This document shows, one piece after another, positions 17,957 through 27,198 of a DNA stretch of 64,000 bases. Below the pieces are notes generated by a model. That model was not told where the DNA came from, searched no databases, and saw only the letters and a list, made by a program, of their open reading frames with translations. The stretch is from Bordetella petrii. GTDB lineage: Bacteria; Pseudomonadota; Gammaproteobacteria; Burkholderiales; Burkholderiaceae_B. The stretch spans positions 1 to 64,000 of the forward strand of contig WMBV01000003.1 of NCBI GenBank assembly GCA_017745595.1. Direction: 5' to 3'. Both the position numbers and the translations under genes were made by a program. The number at the start of each line of letters is the position of its first letter. The stretch's first letter is position 1.

Positions 17957-19417
17957 ATGACATTGACCCGACGATCTTTCCTCACAGGGGCAGGCCTGGC
18001 AGGAGGTTCGTTCCTGGCGGGATCCCTCCTATGGCCTTCTAGGGCTAATAGCGCTTCAACGGCGTTACGAATTCCTGAGCTGATTGATGCCCGCACGAAG
18101 GGGCAAGCGATTGTGCTGACCGCGCAGTCCGGCAGAACAGCCTTCTACTCCGGGCGTGAAAGCGATACCTTGGGCTATAACGGCAGCTATCTTGGACCGA
18201 CGTTGCGTGTCCATCGCGGTGATGACGTGCAAATTGCCGTCACCAACTCCCTTCGCGAAGATACAACAGTCCATTGGCATGGGTTACTCATTCCCGGAGA
18301 GCTTGATGGCGGTCCACACCAGACGATCCGTCCAGGTGCTACGTGGCGACCCGTGCTTCCCATTCGTCAGCCTGCAGCGACGCTCTGGTATCACTCGCAT
18401 GCCCATGGTCGTACCGCCGAGCAAGTCTATGCCGGGCTGGCCGGCGTCCTGATCGTTTCTGACGACGAAGAAAGAGCGCTCGGACTACCGTCTGAGTATG
18501 GCGTCGATGATCTTCCGTTGGTATTGCAGGATCGACAATTCCAGGATGGGATGCTTGTCCTCCCGCAAGGAATGATGTCGATGATGCACGGCCGACGCGG
18601 CGATACGTTGATGGTCAACGGAACCGTCAATCCGGTGGCTCGAGTGCCACGTCGTCTAGTTCGGCTTCGCTTGGTCAATGGGGCCAACTCCAGAGACTTT
18701 GATCTCGCCTTTGACGATGGCCGGTCATTTCAATGGATTGCGTCCGAAGGCGGGCTACTCGAAGGGCCAGTGGAATTGCGTTCTTTGAGGCTTGCTCCCG
18801 GCGAGCGGGCTGAGATTATTGTTGATTTTTCTGATGGCCGTCCCGCTCTGCTCGAAGCGGGGCCAGACAACACCATGTCGATGATGATGAGAACAATGAC
18901 AGGCGTCACTAATCTGGGTGGTATCGGACGCGAGACGGTTGTCAGGTTCGAACCGCAGTCAGGAGAGGCACTGGTGAAGGCCGTGCCGGACAAGCTTGTC
19001 AGCTGGGAGCGCCCGAACGTTTCGAATGCCGTTCGGCGGCGTCGTTTCGAAATGAACATAGGTATGGGAGGCCAAATGCGCGGCGGAATGACAATGTTCG
19101 GCATCAATGGCCGCGCTTTCGATATGTCGCGGATTGACGAAAGGATTCGACTTGGAGACACCGAGATTTGGGAAGTCTCAGGTGAGATGATGGCGCATCC
19201 GTTCCATATTCACGGTGTTCACTTTGAGGTACTGAGTCGAAATGGCTCGAGCCCGGGCATCCGTGATCAAGGTCTCCGAGATACGGTCATAGTTCAGGAG
19301 CCGGTCGAGTTGCTTGTGAAGTTTTCGCAGACTGCGGTGAGTTCGCCATTTATGTATCACTGCCATATTCTTGAGCACGAGGATGCTGGAATGATGGGGC
19401 AATTTTTGATTAGTTAA
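17957..19417 (+). CDS. CueO-like multicopper oxidase, Tat-exported
   Basis: A 486-aa protein. The N terminus TRRSFLTGAGLAGGS is a twin-arginine signal, as needed for a folded copper enzyme. All copper motifs are present: HWHG, HSHAHG, HPFHIHG and the C-terminal HCHILEHEDAGMMGQF, which holds the T1 site with a Met axial ligand. Met-rich strips (GMMSMMHG; MSMMMRTMTG; GMGGQMRGGM) match the extra Cu(I) sites of CueO. It oxidises periplasmic Cu(I) to Cu(II). CueR-type promoter upstream. Confidence 0.93.
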   Translation: MTLTRRSFLTGAGLAGGSFLAGSLLWPSRANSASTALRIPELIDARTKGQAIVLTAQSGRTAFYSGRESDTLGYNGSYLGPTLRVHRGDDVQIAVTNSLREDTTVHWHGLLIPGELDGGPHQTIRPGATWRPVLPIRQPAATLWYHSHAHGRTAEQVYAGLAGVLIVSDDEERALGLPSEYGVDDLPLVLQDRQFQDGMLVLPQGMMSMMHGRRGDTLMVNGTVNPVARVPRRLVRLRLVNGANSRDFDLAFDDGRSFQWIASEGGLLEGPVELRSLRLAPGERAEIIVDFSDGRPALLEAGPDNTMSMMMRTMTGVTNLGGIGRETVVRFEPQSGEALVKAVPDKLVSWERPNVSNAVRRRRFEMNIGMGGQMRGGMTMFGINGRAFDMSRIDERIRLGDTEIWEVSGEMMAHPFHIHGVHFEVLSRNGSSPGIRDQGLRDTVIVQEPVELLVKFSQTAVSSPFMYHCHILEHEDAGMMGQFLIS

Positions 19418-19658
19418 TGCTGAAGACGTTTCAGGAAACAGCAAATAAAGCACGTAAGTGAGGTGCGTGGCCGTAGCTCGGTCAATCTCACAAGGCTGGA
19501 ATGGGATTACGGAGAAAGAGGCGGGAATTGCTGCGGTCGAAACGTAAATGAATCGTGGAACCCATTATTATCGCCTTCAAAAGGCCAAACGAAATTAGTC
19601 ACTTATGGACCGAGCGGCTTCTTTTTTGCGAGTGCTGTGAGAGTTCGCGGGCTAAATC

Positions 19659-19856
19659 ATGGACAAAGCAGCTTCAACCTTAGGTGACGACGTACTTGCA
19701 GCGTTCAAACGCGCATGCAAGGAAGGGGACACAATTGTGGCCGAGTCGCTGCTACAGGCCCTGGAAGCCATGGGCGCACGAGATGTTGAAGCGGAGTATC
19801 TGGAGCAGGCCTATTTGGAGTTGGCGCGTCAGGTTGAGAGCGAACCCCGACATTAG
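19659..19856 (+). CDS. Small acidic helical protein of unknown function
   Basis: A 65-aa, acidic, helix-rich protein without signal peptide or Cys (AAFKRACKEGDTIVAESLL has one). It ends three bases from the convergent relaxase gene and marks the right edge of the copper block. No family is recognised. Confidence 0.5.
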   Translation: MDKAASTLGDDVLAAFKRACKEGDTIVAESLLQALEAMGARDVEAEYLEQAYLELARQVESEPRH

Positions 19857-19858
19857 CC

Positions 19859-21820
19859 TCACAATGCTCGGCCGCGCTGTTTACCTAACTCCCACGTCGC
19901 CCGGCCATTCTCGATCGAGACCGACATGGATTCACCCAGCCGCTGCGCCAGTACCGGCCGCCATGGCACTAGCGTAAAACCCAGCCCATCGTCCAGCATG
20001 GCGTAGCGACCGCTGGCCAGCATTAGTGAACGCCGGTAGACGCCGGCGGCCTGGCCATCTTCGCCCAGCGGCTGATACGTCAGGCCCGTTTCCATGGCCA
20101 GCCGCTGAGCTACCGCTGCCACTTCCCGGTCACGCAGCGTATTGAGCAGTCCACGCGCAACGATGACGTGCAGCCCCTGACGTCGAGCCAGCCCCTCGCT
20201 TTCCAAGTGGGCCGCACGCGCCCGCATGGCCTCTCGCGCCTCGCCGCCGAAACCCTGTCCTGTCAGGTCTTTGCCGTTGTCGATCAGCTTGCGATCCAGC
20301 CAGGTTGCGCCCCGCGCGTCGATCTGGTTCGCCAGAGGCAGGTGCGAGCGTACCGTGATGTTGATGCCGTGGCGCATCTTCAGATCATGTTCCCGCCCCT
20401 GCTTGATGAGATCGTTTGGCACCTTCCAGGTTTCATCGTCCACACGCTCCACAATCTCGGCACGCCGCAGACTTTCGAGACGCATCACATGCGAGCGCAC
20501 CATGGCTTCGGGACTGGGCAGGCGTTTCTGATCCTGACTGTCTTCACGCTGCGCTTGCCAGCGTTCGAGTTCGGCCAAGTGTTCGCCGGGTCGATATAGA
20601 CCGCCCGCCGCTTGCTTGGCGATGTTTCTGTCGGCAGCGCTTTCCGGGATAGGCTGCACTTCTACGATGCCATTCGTCGGGAAGTCGGCCAGCACCATAC
20701 CGGGCGGCAATGCTAGGTAATGCGCCCGGCCATCGGCCGCGTCGATGACGAGATAACCTTTGTCATACAGCTCATTGGCAAGCCCCTTGTCGGCAATGCG
20801 GCCGATGATGGGATGGCGCAGCGCTGGCCCGGATTCGATGACGTATTCGCGTGCCTGGTCGCGCATTGCCCGGTGCAAGGCGCGCAGAATGTCGCCGCGC
20901 TCGCCCAGGCTGCGTAACGTGGCCTCCAACTTTGCATCAAGCTGATAGCGGCCATCATCGTTCAAATGGGCCAAACCCATGCCGGTCAAATGCTGCAAGC
21001 GAGCGGCCAGCGCGTGCTGATAAGACGAGTCGCCGCGCAAGCCCGATGCACCTGTTGCCTCGGCGTCGACTGACAGGCGCAACAGTGACCGATCCAAGGT
21101 GGTGAACCGCTCTTGCTGGACTTCGCGCTGCAAGGTGTCGGCGATCTCGCGTTCCGTACGTGGCCCGAGCCACTCGGTGGCCAGCTCGGCAGCGCGCTCG
21201 CGCATGCCATGGCTCATATATTCCGGTGCAATGACTAGATCCTGCCCGTTATCGGCCCGTCCGCGCAGCACGATATGCGTATGCGGATTGTCGGTGTCCC
21301 AGTGATCGACGGCCACCCAATCCAGTCGGGTTTGCAGATCGACTTCCATGCGCTGCATGAAGGTGCGAGTGAAGGCGCGCAGATCGCCAATCTCCACAGC
21401 ATCTTCACTGGAAAGTATGAATCGGAATTGGTGCCGGTCCTGCTGGCAGCGATCGGCGAAAGCTTGCGTATCGGCCGCGTCGGTTTGGGCGCCATAGGCC
21501 TGGCCGCGTTCGCCGTCGCGGGTGACGCCATCGCGCTCGATGTAGCGCAGGTGCGCGGCGATGGCATCCGAGCCGGGTTTGATCATCACGAAACGCGATT
21601 TGATGACGACGCGCCGGCTGCGCAGCGTCGGCGTGCGCCCTCTCAATCGAGCCGCGACCCGGCCCCGGCCGAACTGGCGGCCACGCATCGAGCGGCCGGC
21701 CGCCTGGCCTGTCTTGGCCACCTGACGGCGCACCAGCGACACAAAGCGTTCGCCGCCACCGCCGCGCTGGCGAGGCGCACCGGGCTGGGGCCGGAAACGA
21801 TCGTCGTCAGGTTGCGCCAT
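19859..21820 (-). CDS. Relaxase/mobilization nuclease (DUF3363, RlxS-like)
   Basis: The ATG at 21820 (MAQPDDDRF) gives 653 aa; the longer frame to 21973 is probably a shadow. The N-terminal third has the relaxase fold with the metal-binding DHWDTDNPHTHIVLRG motif, and upstream YIERDGVTRDGERG resembles the family's substrate region. The C-terminal DUF3363 region follows. This enzyme would nick oriT and lead the transferred strand. It is the last gene of a leftward repA-parA-traF transcript, the order of Tn4371-type ICEs. Confidence 0.85.
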   Translation of the reverse strand: MAQPDDDRFRPQPGAPRQRGGGGERFVSLVRRQVAKTGQAAGRSMRGRQFGRGRVAARLRGRTPTLRSRRVVIKSRFVMIKPGSDAIAAHLRYIERDGVTRDGERGQAYGAQTDAADTQAFADRCQQDRHQFRFILSSEDAVEIGDLRAFTRTFMQRMEVDLQTRLDWVAVDHWDTDNPHTHIVLRGRADNGQDLVIAPEYMSHGMRERAAELATEWLGPRTEREIADTLQREVQQERFTTLDRSLLRLSVDAEATGASGLRGDSSYQHALAARLQHLTGMGLAHLNDDGRYQLDAKLEATLRSLGERGDILRALHRAMRDQAREYVIESGPALRHPIIGRIADKGLANELYDKGYLVIDAADGRAHYLALPPGMVLADFPTNGIVEVQPIPESAADRNIAKQAAGGLYRPGEHLAELERWQAQREDSQDQKRLPSPEAMVRSHVMRLESLRRAEIVERVDDETWKVPNDLIKQGREHDLKMRHGINITVRSHLPLANQIDARGATWLDRKLIDNGKDLTGQGFGGEAREAMRARAAHLESEGLARRQGLHVIVARGLLNTLRDREVAAVAQRLAMETGLTYQPLGEDGQAAGVYRRSLMLASGRYAMLDDGLGFTLVPWRPVLAQRLGESMSVSIENGRATWELGKQRGRAL

Positions 21821-22264
21821 CGGCCACACTCCCGACAAGGCAAGCGCACACGAGCGCAGACAGCACACGGCGACGCCTGCACCCATGAGCCCAAGCGTCC
21901 TTCCACGGCACACGGTCCACCGACCCGCGTGTCGTCTCCCCACACGTGCAGACAAGGGTTTGCGGCCAACCACGTGCTGGCCCTTTTATCTTGCCCTCGC
22001 TGTCACCCTGCGCCCCTTGCCGCCGTCTTGGTGACGGGAATAGACTGGCGATCCGGTCGATGCCGGGTGCGCCGGGCGCGGGCGACGGCCACAGGCCGGG
22101 CCAGCCAGACGTAGACGGCGAGCCGCCGCGAGGGTAAGCGGTCTGCACGCCGGGGCGCAGCCATCTGGCCAAGCCGCTGACATGGCCACTGCGCCGAACA
22201 CCGCATACGCGCCGCATAGCGCAGTGCAACCGGCGCGCAAAGTGACTGACCGACAACACGCCAC
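21821..22264 (-). other. Unassigned stretch between traF and relaxase genes
   Basis: About 440 bases. In related elements (by recall) a lytic transglycosylase gene sits here. A minus-strand frame begins with a signal-like segment (RAGCTALCGAYAVFGAVAMS, from near 22262) and runs to 21986, but no transglycosylase catalytic motif follows. It may be a truncated remnant. The oriT may also lie here, but no nick-site consensus was recognised. Confidence 0.4.
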
Positions 22265-22858
22265 TCATGGCGTGCCCCACACCCAGAGCGGCACGGCCAC
22301 GCCGTAGGCGGCCGCGTGCGTAACGGGACCAAAATAGCGGCTGTCGAACGACGCCGGGTGCGTCGTGCCGAGCAAAAACCATTCGTGTATGGTCAATAGC
22401 CGGCAGCCTGGCCAGGCAGACATTGGCCGGCCCTGGCGGTCGTGTGTGAGCGTGCGCGTCACCACACGGCCATTGATGCGCACGATACCGTTGCGCACGC
22501 AGACATGATCGCCATAGCCAGCGGCGATCGGTTTGATCAGCGGCACGCCAGCTGGCAAGTAGCCGCGCTCGGCAGCCCGCCTCGCGGCATCGCCGGGCAA
22601 GCGCGTGAGGATGGTATCGCCCACACGCGGCGGCTGCGCATGGATAACATAGAAGCCGCGCGGCACGCTGTCGCTGGCGTTGTAGACTAGGCGGGGCGCG
22701 AATGTAGCAACCGGATCGCCGGACGCGGCGGCAGGCGCTACGGCACGCAGCAGGCCGGACGCCAAAATTGCCGCCAGACCGACCGTCGTGCTGGCCAGCA
22801 CCGCTACGCGATAGCGCCAGGCGGGCCGGCACGCAACGCATGGCACATCAGACATCAT
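22265..22858 (-). CDS. traF: TraF-type conjugative S26 signal peptidase
   Basis: A 197-aa protein with one membrane anchor (residues 20-40). The catalytic Ser is in NASDSVPRGFY and the Lys in LIKPIAAGYGD, matching TraF peptidases that mature or cyclise the conjugative pilin. It overlaps the DUF2840 gene by 11 bases and ends just before the unassigned stretch ahead of the relaxase. The trb pilus genes it would serve are not in the window. Confidence 0.85.
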   Translation of the reverse strand: MMSDVPCVACRPAWRYRVAVLASTTVGLAAILASGLLRAVAPAAASGDPVATFAPRLVYNASDSVPRGFYVIHAQPPRVGDTILTRLPGDAARRAAERGYLPAGVPLIKPIAAGYGDHVCVRNGIVRINGRVVTRTLTHDRQGRPMSAWPGCRLLTIHEWFLLGTTHPASFDSRYFGPVTHAAAYGVAVPLWVWGTP

Positions 22859-23321
22859 TTACTCCCTGTAAAGTGCGACGCGCAAGGTAAGCGGCATGCC
22901 GCTCGGCCGTGTAGACCGGTGGCGCTTGCCGAGCCGCGAGCCGGTTGGCCACGGTGCGCCAGTAGGCGGGCGAAACCGTCACAGGTGCGATGCCGCCGAC
23001 CTCGACGGCATCGATCAGCGCAAGCACGGTTTTGACCTGCCGCTTGCCATCAACGCGCAGCAAGAGACGCGCCCCGGGCACAACGCCCGAGATGCGTTGG
23101 ACGGCATCAAGCGGTGTAGCCGCTTGCATCACCATCAGCGTCCAGGCCACGGTACCGTAGGCATTGGCGGCCCAGCTCACGCGGCAGCACACCGCGCCGG
23201 GCATGAAGATCGCCAGGCGCCGGTATGCATCCAGCCGCACGATGCGTTGCGGCGCGCCAAAGCGCAGCCGGATGCGTACGTGCCGACCTATGCTCGCCAG
23301 CGCCACGCGCGTCACGTACAT
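22848..23321 (-). CDS. DUF2840-family protein
   Basis: A 157-aa protein of the DUF2840 family, known only as a conserved neighbour of traF and parA in integrative conjugative elements. It is mostly basic, with the conserved-looking segment WAANAYGTVAWTLMVMQA in the middle. Overlaps with the next gene and a 10-base gap to the previous one show one operon. Function is unknown. Confidence 0.75.
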   Translation of the reverse strand: MYVTRVALASIGRHVRIRLRFGAPQRIVRLDAYRRLAIFMPGAVCCRVSWAANAYGTVAWTLMVMQAATPLDAVQRISGVVPGARLLLRVDGKRQVKTVLALIDAVEVGGIAPVTVSPAYWRTVANRLAARQAPPVYTAERHAAYLARRTLQGVNDV

Positions 23322-23331
23322 GGCGGCACCG

Positions 23332-23565
23332 TCATGACGTGCGCTCCGGGAACTCGCGTTCCAATACGGTGCGCAGCATGGTGGCGGCGGTCACGCCATG
23401 CTGGAATGCGGCCACCTTGATGCGCCCGCGCAGCGCGGGCGTTACATCAATGGTCAGCCGTGCGCTGTAAACGGGCGCAGGCCCGTCGCCATGCTTTACC
23501 CAGGCAGTCGCGCCGCGTGGCGCGGGTCGCGTACCGATCATGGGACGCTCGCGGGACTCGCTCAT
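23332..23565 (-). CDS. Ribbon-helix-helix protein in the par/tra operon
   Basis: A 77-aa protein starting at the ATG overlapping the parA stop (ATGA). The second half (LTIDVTPALRGRIKVAAFQHGVTAATMLRTVL) has the strand plus two helices of an RHH DNA-binding domain. With ParA immediately upstream it may act as the ParB/ParG-like centromere binder or as a regulator of the operon. Confidence 0.7.
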   Translation of the reverse strand: MSESRERPMIGTRPAPRGATAWVKHGDGPAPVYSARLTIDVTPALRGRIKVAAFQHGVTAATMLRTVLEREFPERTS

Positions 23566-24305
23566 CGCAGCGCCTTGCGCACTTGAGCGGCAAGCCGCGC
23601 GATCTCGCGAGCGGCCGCGCCACGGGCGTCGCGCTCGCGCACTAGCAAGCCGCCGGCCACGCTGTCCGCAAACGCAATGCGTTGACTTATCTCGACCGCC
23701 AGTGTCGGTAGGATCTGCTCTGCTAGTGCGGCACGCGCTTCGCGGCCGATGACGGTGCCCACGACGCGCCGGTTGATGACAAAGGCCGCCCGAAGCTGCG
23801 GGCGGTACAGGCGCGCTTCCTCGATGAGACGTACCATCTCCTGGCTGGCCCACACGTCATAGGCCGAGGGTTGCACAGGAATCAGCACGATATCGCAGGC
23901 CAGCAGCGCTGAGCGCGTGATGGCCGCCGTCCGCGGCGGGCCGTCGATCACGACAAAATCGGCGCTGCGCGCGATGTGCGGCACGTCAACATGCAAGGAC
24001 TCGCGTGCCAGGCCGAAAACACCGTACAGGCGCTTGTGCCCGTTTTGTGCACGTCGCTCGGCCCAGCCCGAGGCCGAGCCTTGCGGATCGGCGTCGAGCA
24101 ACGCGACGTTGAATCCCTCGCTGGCCAACTCCCCAGCCAGGTGTGTAGCCAGCGTCGTCTTGCCCGAGCCGCCTTTCTGGTTCAGTAGCGCAATGACTCG
24201 GCCAGTGTGAGGCCGACCGAGGTCGGCATCCAGCGCGCCGATAACGACCGGTAATGGCTCCGGTTGTCTACTGCTTTTAACGGCCTCGCATGGTTCACTG
24301 GTCAA
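23562..24305 (-). CDS. parA: ParA-family partition ATPase
   Basis: The family core (211 aa) begins at the VIALLNQKGGSGKTT deviant Walker A motif, followed by LLDADPQGS and FVVIDGPPR. No ATG lies just before it; the open frame extends upstream and the TTG at 24305 is the most plausible start, giving about 247 aa. The extension overlaps the origin region. ParA moves replicated element copies apart. It overlaps the RHH gene by ATGA and lies downstream of repA. Confidence 0.85.
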   Translation of the reverse strand: MTSEPCEAVKSSRQPEPLPVVIGALDADLGRPHTGRVIALLNQKGGSGKTTLATHLAGELASEGFNVALLDADPQGSASGWAERRAQNGHKRLYGVFGLARESLHVDVPHIARSADFVVIDGPPRTAAITRSALLACDIVLIPVQPSAYDVWASQEMVRLIEEARLYRPQLRAAFVINRRVVGTVIGREARAALAEQILPTLAVEISQRIAFADSVAGGLLVRERDARGAAAREIARLAAQVRKALR

Positions 24306-24329
24306 TTTTTGACCAAACAACCTCGCGCT

Positions 24330-24525
24330 AGTAGTCTTAGTTAGTCTTTTAGTTAGAGAGTTAGGAACGGCCCGGAGCGCCTTGATTGGCGCGGGTTTCA
24401 AGGCATCGCTGCGCCTGATAGCACGACTGTTTTGCGCCTGATAGCACGAACCGGATGCGCCCGATAGCACGAATGCATCCACAGGATGTTCACAGGGTTG
24501 CCCACAAGTTATCCACATGTTGATG
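24330..24525. other. Probable replication origin: iterons, DnaA box and TTAG repeats
   Basis: Three direct repeats GCGCCTGATAGCACGA start at 24411, 24434 and 24457, an exact 23-bp period (the third has one change). A consensus DnaA box TTATCCACA is at 24508-24516, with related TCCACAG and CCCACAAG blocks just before it. On the other side (24330-24365) an AT-rich run repeats TTAGTTAG. The iterons lie directly after repA, the arrangement of a RepA-dependent plasmid-type origin. This would let the excised element replicate. Confidence 0.75.
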
Positions 24526-25393
24526 TGCTCCGTTCACATCTCGCCACAGGGGCCGGCAAGTGGCCGGCTTGCGCAGGATGTCGGTAGAAGAACAACTGTT
24601 CGGCGCCACCCGCATATGCCACACGCAGGCGATAGCCCGGTAGCGTCTGGCGCTGAGCCAAACGACGGACGTCCAGCGCAAAGTCGGCATAGCGGGCATG
24701 GCTGCCGGATTTGACATAGAGGTGGCGCAGCTCGAAACGCCACCCCATGCGCTGGGCGCCGCCGTGCTTGCGCACCAGGCGGTACAGCCAGCGCTCGATG
24801 CCGCCGGTTAGCCGGAAGTAGCGCGGGTCGATACTCAGCACCAGCGCATTGCAAAGCACGCCGCTGTAGAACCAGTCGGGCAGGATCAGATCGAGACCCG
24901 CCGAGCGGCCATCGGCGTGAACGACTTCCTTCCATTCATTGATCCACGAGAACCGATGCAGACGCCGGCCATCGGCCTGACGCAGCGACGTGGCTACCGT
25001 GGTCGATTGCAGGCGATCAAGCGCCGCACGCAGGCGCCGGTAGTCGCGTGCGCCGGTGCCGCGCCCGGTGAAGGTCAGGATTTCGTGCGGGGTGGCCGCA
25101 ATCAGCCGAGACGTTGGCAGTCCGCGGTCGCGGGCCGCGACGATCTGACTGGCCGCCCAGATCAAGATGTCCGCATCCCAGATTGTCGCCATGCCGTGTT
25201 CGGGGACGGCTTCGACCTGAATACGCACCGGCCCGGCCGTGAAGTCGATGGGCACCACACGGTGCGATTTCGACAACGAGAAGAACGGATAGGCCATGAG
25301 GTCCTGCGCATCGCGCGGACGCATGTCGCCCGGCAGCGCGCGAAACAGCGTGAGCTGATCGCGTTCGCTTGGCGGGAGTCGCCGCGCAGCCAT
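24509..25393 (-). CDS. repA: Replication initiator protein RepA
   Basis: A 294-aa protein of the Replication initiator protein A family (PF10134-like). Characteristic segments are MAYPFFSLSKSHRVVPIDF near residue 33, VEAVPEHGMATIWDADILIWAASQI and YRLRVAYAGG near the C terminus. It binds iterons to start replication; matching repeats and a DnaA box lie at its 3' end. It is preceded by a small HTH gene and followed by parA. Confidence 0.88.
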   Translation of the reverse strand: MAARRLPPSERDQLTLFRALPGDMRPRDAQDLMAYPFFSLSKSHRVVPIDFTAGPVRIQVEAVPEHGMATIWDADILIWAASQIVAARDRGLPTSRLIAATPHEILTFTGRGTGARDYRRLRAALDRLQSTTVATSLRQADGRRLHRFSWINEWKEVVHADGRSAGLDLILPDWFYSGVLCNALVLSIDPRYFRLTGGIERWLYRLVRKHGGAQRMGWRFELRHLYVKSGSHARYADFALDVRRLAQRQTLPGYRLRVAYAGGAEQLFFYRHPAQAGHLPAPVARCERSTSTCG

Positions 25394-25420
25394 GTCCGCT
25401 TCTCGTTGCGCGCCCAGCCG

Positions 25421-25705
25421 TTAACGGCCAGCGCGGTGTTCGAGGTATTCGGGGTCAGACGTCATGGCGTAGCTGTGATCGTCGGCCCACGCCTCCAGGT
25501 CGACGGCGGCATACAGCACGCGTCGGCCGAACTTACGAAAACGTGGGCCGCCGCCCAATACGCGCAGTTTTTCGAGCGTGCGCGGCGACAGACGCAGATA
25601 ATCGGCCGCTTCGCTGTTGGTCAGATAGCGTGCCGAAGTTGCCGTCGGTACGGCGGTGAGTGCGGGCGTGGACGGTGCGGCAAGGACAGCGTGTGACGAG
25701 ATCAT
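25421..25705 (-). CDS. AlpA/excisionase-type HTH protein
   Basis: A 94-aa protein with a Thr/Ala/Pro-rich N terminus and a MerR-like HTH_17 domain (YLTNSEAADYLRLSPRTLEKLR, then FRKFGRRVLYAAVDLEAWAD). Such proteins act as excisionases or element regulators and precede repA in related ICEs. It starts the repA-parA-traF transcript. Confidence 0.8.
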   Translation of the reverse strand: MISSHAVLAAPSTPALTAVPTATSARYLTNSEAADYLRLSPRTLEKLRVLGGGPRFRKFGRRVLYAAVDLEAWADDHSYAMTSDPEYLEHRAGR

Positions 25706-25840
25706 GTTGCCTCCAGCAATGCGATGCGCACGCGGGACAATTCCCGCTGGCTGGAGACAGTCTGCGCAAGCCGAGGCAGGTGCGTAAGGGAGTATCTTCA
25801 GGGGGGCACATTTTTCTCCCCCTGATCGGACGCAAGCGAA

Positions 25841-26638
25841 CTATTGGTCGAGGTCGTCCGGGGATAGCCCGGCCAGGTCCCGGTAGCCGCCACGCATCAG
25901 TGCGACGGCCCGCGCAAGGCTATGGCGCACCTGCGCCCGCAGGGCGCTGTCAGCATGCCAGTCGCGGCGCATGCGTTCGCGTCCGTACAGCACGTCGGCG
26001 ATGCGACGCTGGGATGCGCCGGCCTGTACGCCATCGAGCGCCTGCAAGGCGTGCAGATGGTGTAGGTGGGCTTGGTCCACCTTGGCAGTGAGGGCGGCGC
26101 AGGGGATAGGCCGGACGGGACAGGCCCGGCGCGGCGCGAACCGGGCCGCGTGCAAGGTCAGCAGTGCCGCCTGGGCGTGTAGACGCGTATCAAGCGGCAC
26201 GGCGCACAGCGCCGGGCGACCGTCGAGCACGCCCGGCCCAAGGCGCGCCCGCAGTGTCGTGCTTGGTACCGAAGCACGCACGCATAGCGCTGCCACGCCC
26301 GTCGGCAACACAATCACGTCTTTGGGACCGGGAATATGCCACAGGTCCAGGCCGGATTGCGCGGCATGATCATCCGCCTGGATGTGCAGGAGTGCCGACA
26401 GCCGGTTGTCCCAGACCGGATGCGCACGCCGTGCGTCAAGCTGTGGATCTTCCAGCAGCGCCAGCCCCCAGGGCCGGGTAACACTCACGGCCGCGGTACG
26501 ACCGTAGCGGCGCCAACATGCGCGGTAGTCGGCATTACGGCGCAGATATTCCCAGGCGAGGCTCGCGGCATCGAGCCGCAACAGGTACAGATAAGCCGCC
26601 GTCGCCTGCCAGGGCGCGGCCCCAATGGTCATGACCAT
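25841..26638 (-). CDS. DUF2285-family ICE protein
   Basis: A 265-aa protein. The N terminus (YLYLLRLDAASLAWEYLRRNADYRACWRRYG) is the short DUF6499-type domain; the C-terminal third (QAGASQRRIADVLYGRERM, then DSALRAQVRHSLARAVALM) is DUF2285, an HTH-like region common in beta-proteobacterial ICEs. Probably a DNA-binding element regulator. The start has a GGAAGG site. Orientation matches repA but a 135-bp gap separates them. Confidence 0.8.
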   Translation of the reverse strand: MVMTIGAAPWQATAAYLYLLRLDAASLAWEYLRRNADYRACWRRYGRTAAVSVTRPWGLALLEDPQLDARRAHPVWDNRLSALLHIQADDHAAQSGLDLWHIPGPKDVIVLPTGVAALCVRASVPSTTLRARLGPGVLDGRPALCAVPLDTRLHAQAALLTLHAARFAPRRACPVRPIPCAALTAKVDQAHLHHLHALQALDGVQAGASQRRIADVLYGRERMRRDWHADSALRAQVRHSLARAVALMRGGYRDLAGLSPDDLDQ

Positions 26639-26751
26639 GGTCCTTCCTCCCGCTATAAGTCCCCCGACCCCGAACAGGATGTCGAGAAGTGACTCGCCGA
26701 CGGCTTATTGTGGCCGCCAGCCAAAAGCGGTGGGAAGGCTCCCGCCAGGCG

Positions 26752-27099
26752 CTAGTCCTCGGTGTAAGCGCCTCGGGCGTGCGCCCGGGCGGCGTAATCC
26801 GACAGCGTACGCGCGGCTCTAAAACTTGCATCCACGGCCACGCGGTAGCCGTTCGGCCCGCGCATGGCTTCGAGTTCGTCCAAGCGGATATCGACCAGTT
26901 GCGGACAGCCCGTATTGGCATCGCACAAGGCGTGTAGCCGGCCCGGATCGTCGGGATAAGCAAAGGCCAGCAACCAGACCGCGCCCGCATCGGGCGTGTA
27001 CAGCTTGACCACCGGCATGGGATCGAAGCCCGGATCGTTAGCGCGCCGCTGACCATGGGCCAGCAGTTGCGCCTGTTGAGCGTCAGTCAGCAGCGGCAT
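26752..27099 (-). CDS. DUF2958-family protein
   Basis: The ATG at 27099 (MPLLTDAQQAQLL) gives 115 aa, the usual DUF2958 length. Signature segments are PVVKLYTPDAGAVWLLAFAYPDDPGRLHALCD and LDELEAMRGPNGYRVAVD. The family is widespread on plasmids and ICEs with no established function. It lies between the DUF2285 gene and the divergent XRE gene. Confidence 0.8.
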   Translation of the reverse strand: MPLLTDAQQAQLLAHGQRRANDPGFDPMPVVKLYTPDAGAVWLLAFAYPDDPGRLHALCDANTGCPQLVDIRLDELEAMRGPNGYRVAVDASFRAARTLSDYAARAHARGAYTED

Positions 27100-27198
27100 A
27101 ATGGCCTCCAAGCCACAAGCACAAAATGGGCAACGCACCAGCACGCCGAGCCGCGCCATCGACAATACGCAAAGCCGACTTTACGCGATATCGTAACG

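Noticed and set aside
24411-24472. CRISPR array
   Set aside because: Only three 16-base repeats with 7-base spacers at a fixed 23-bp period beside repA; this is an iteron pattern, and no cas genes are present.
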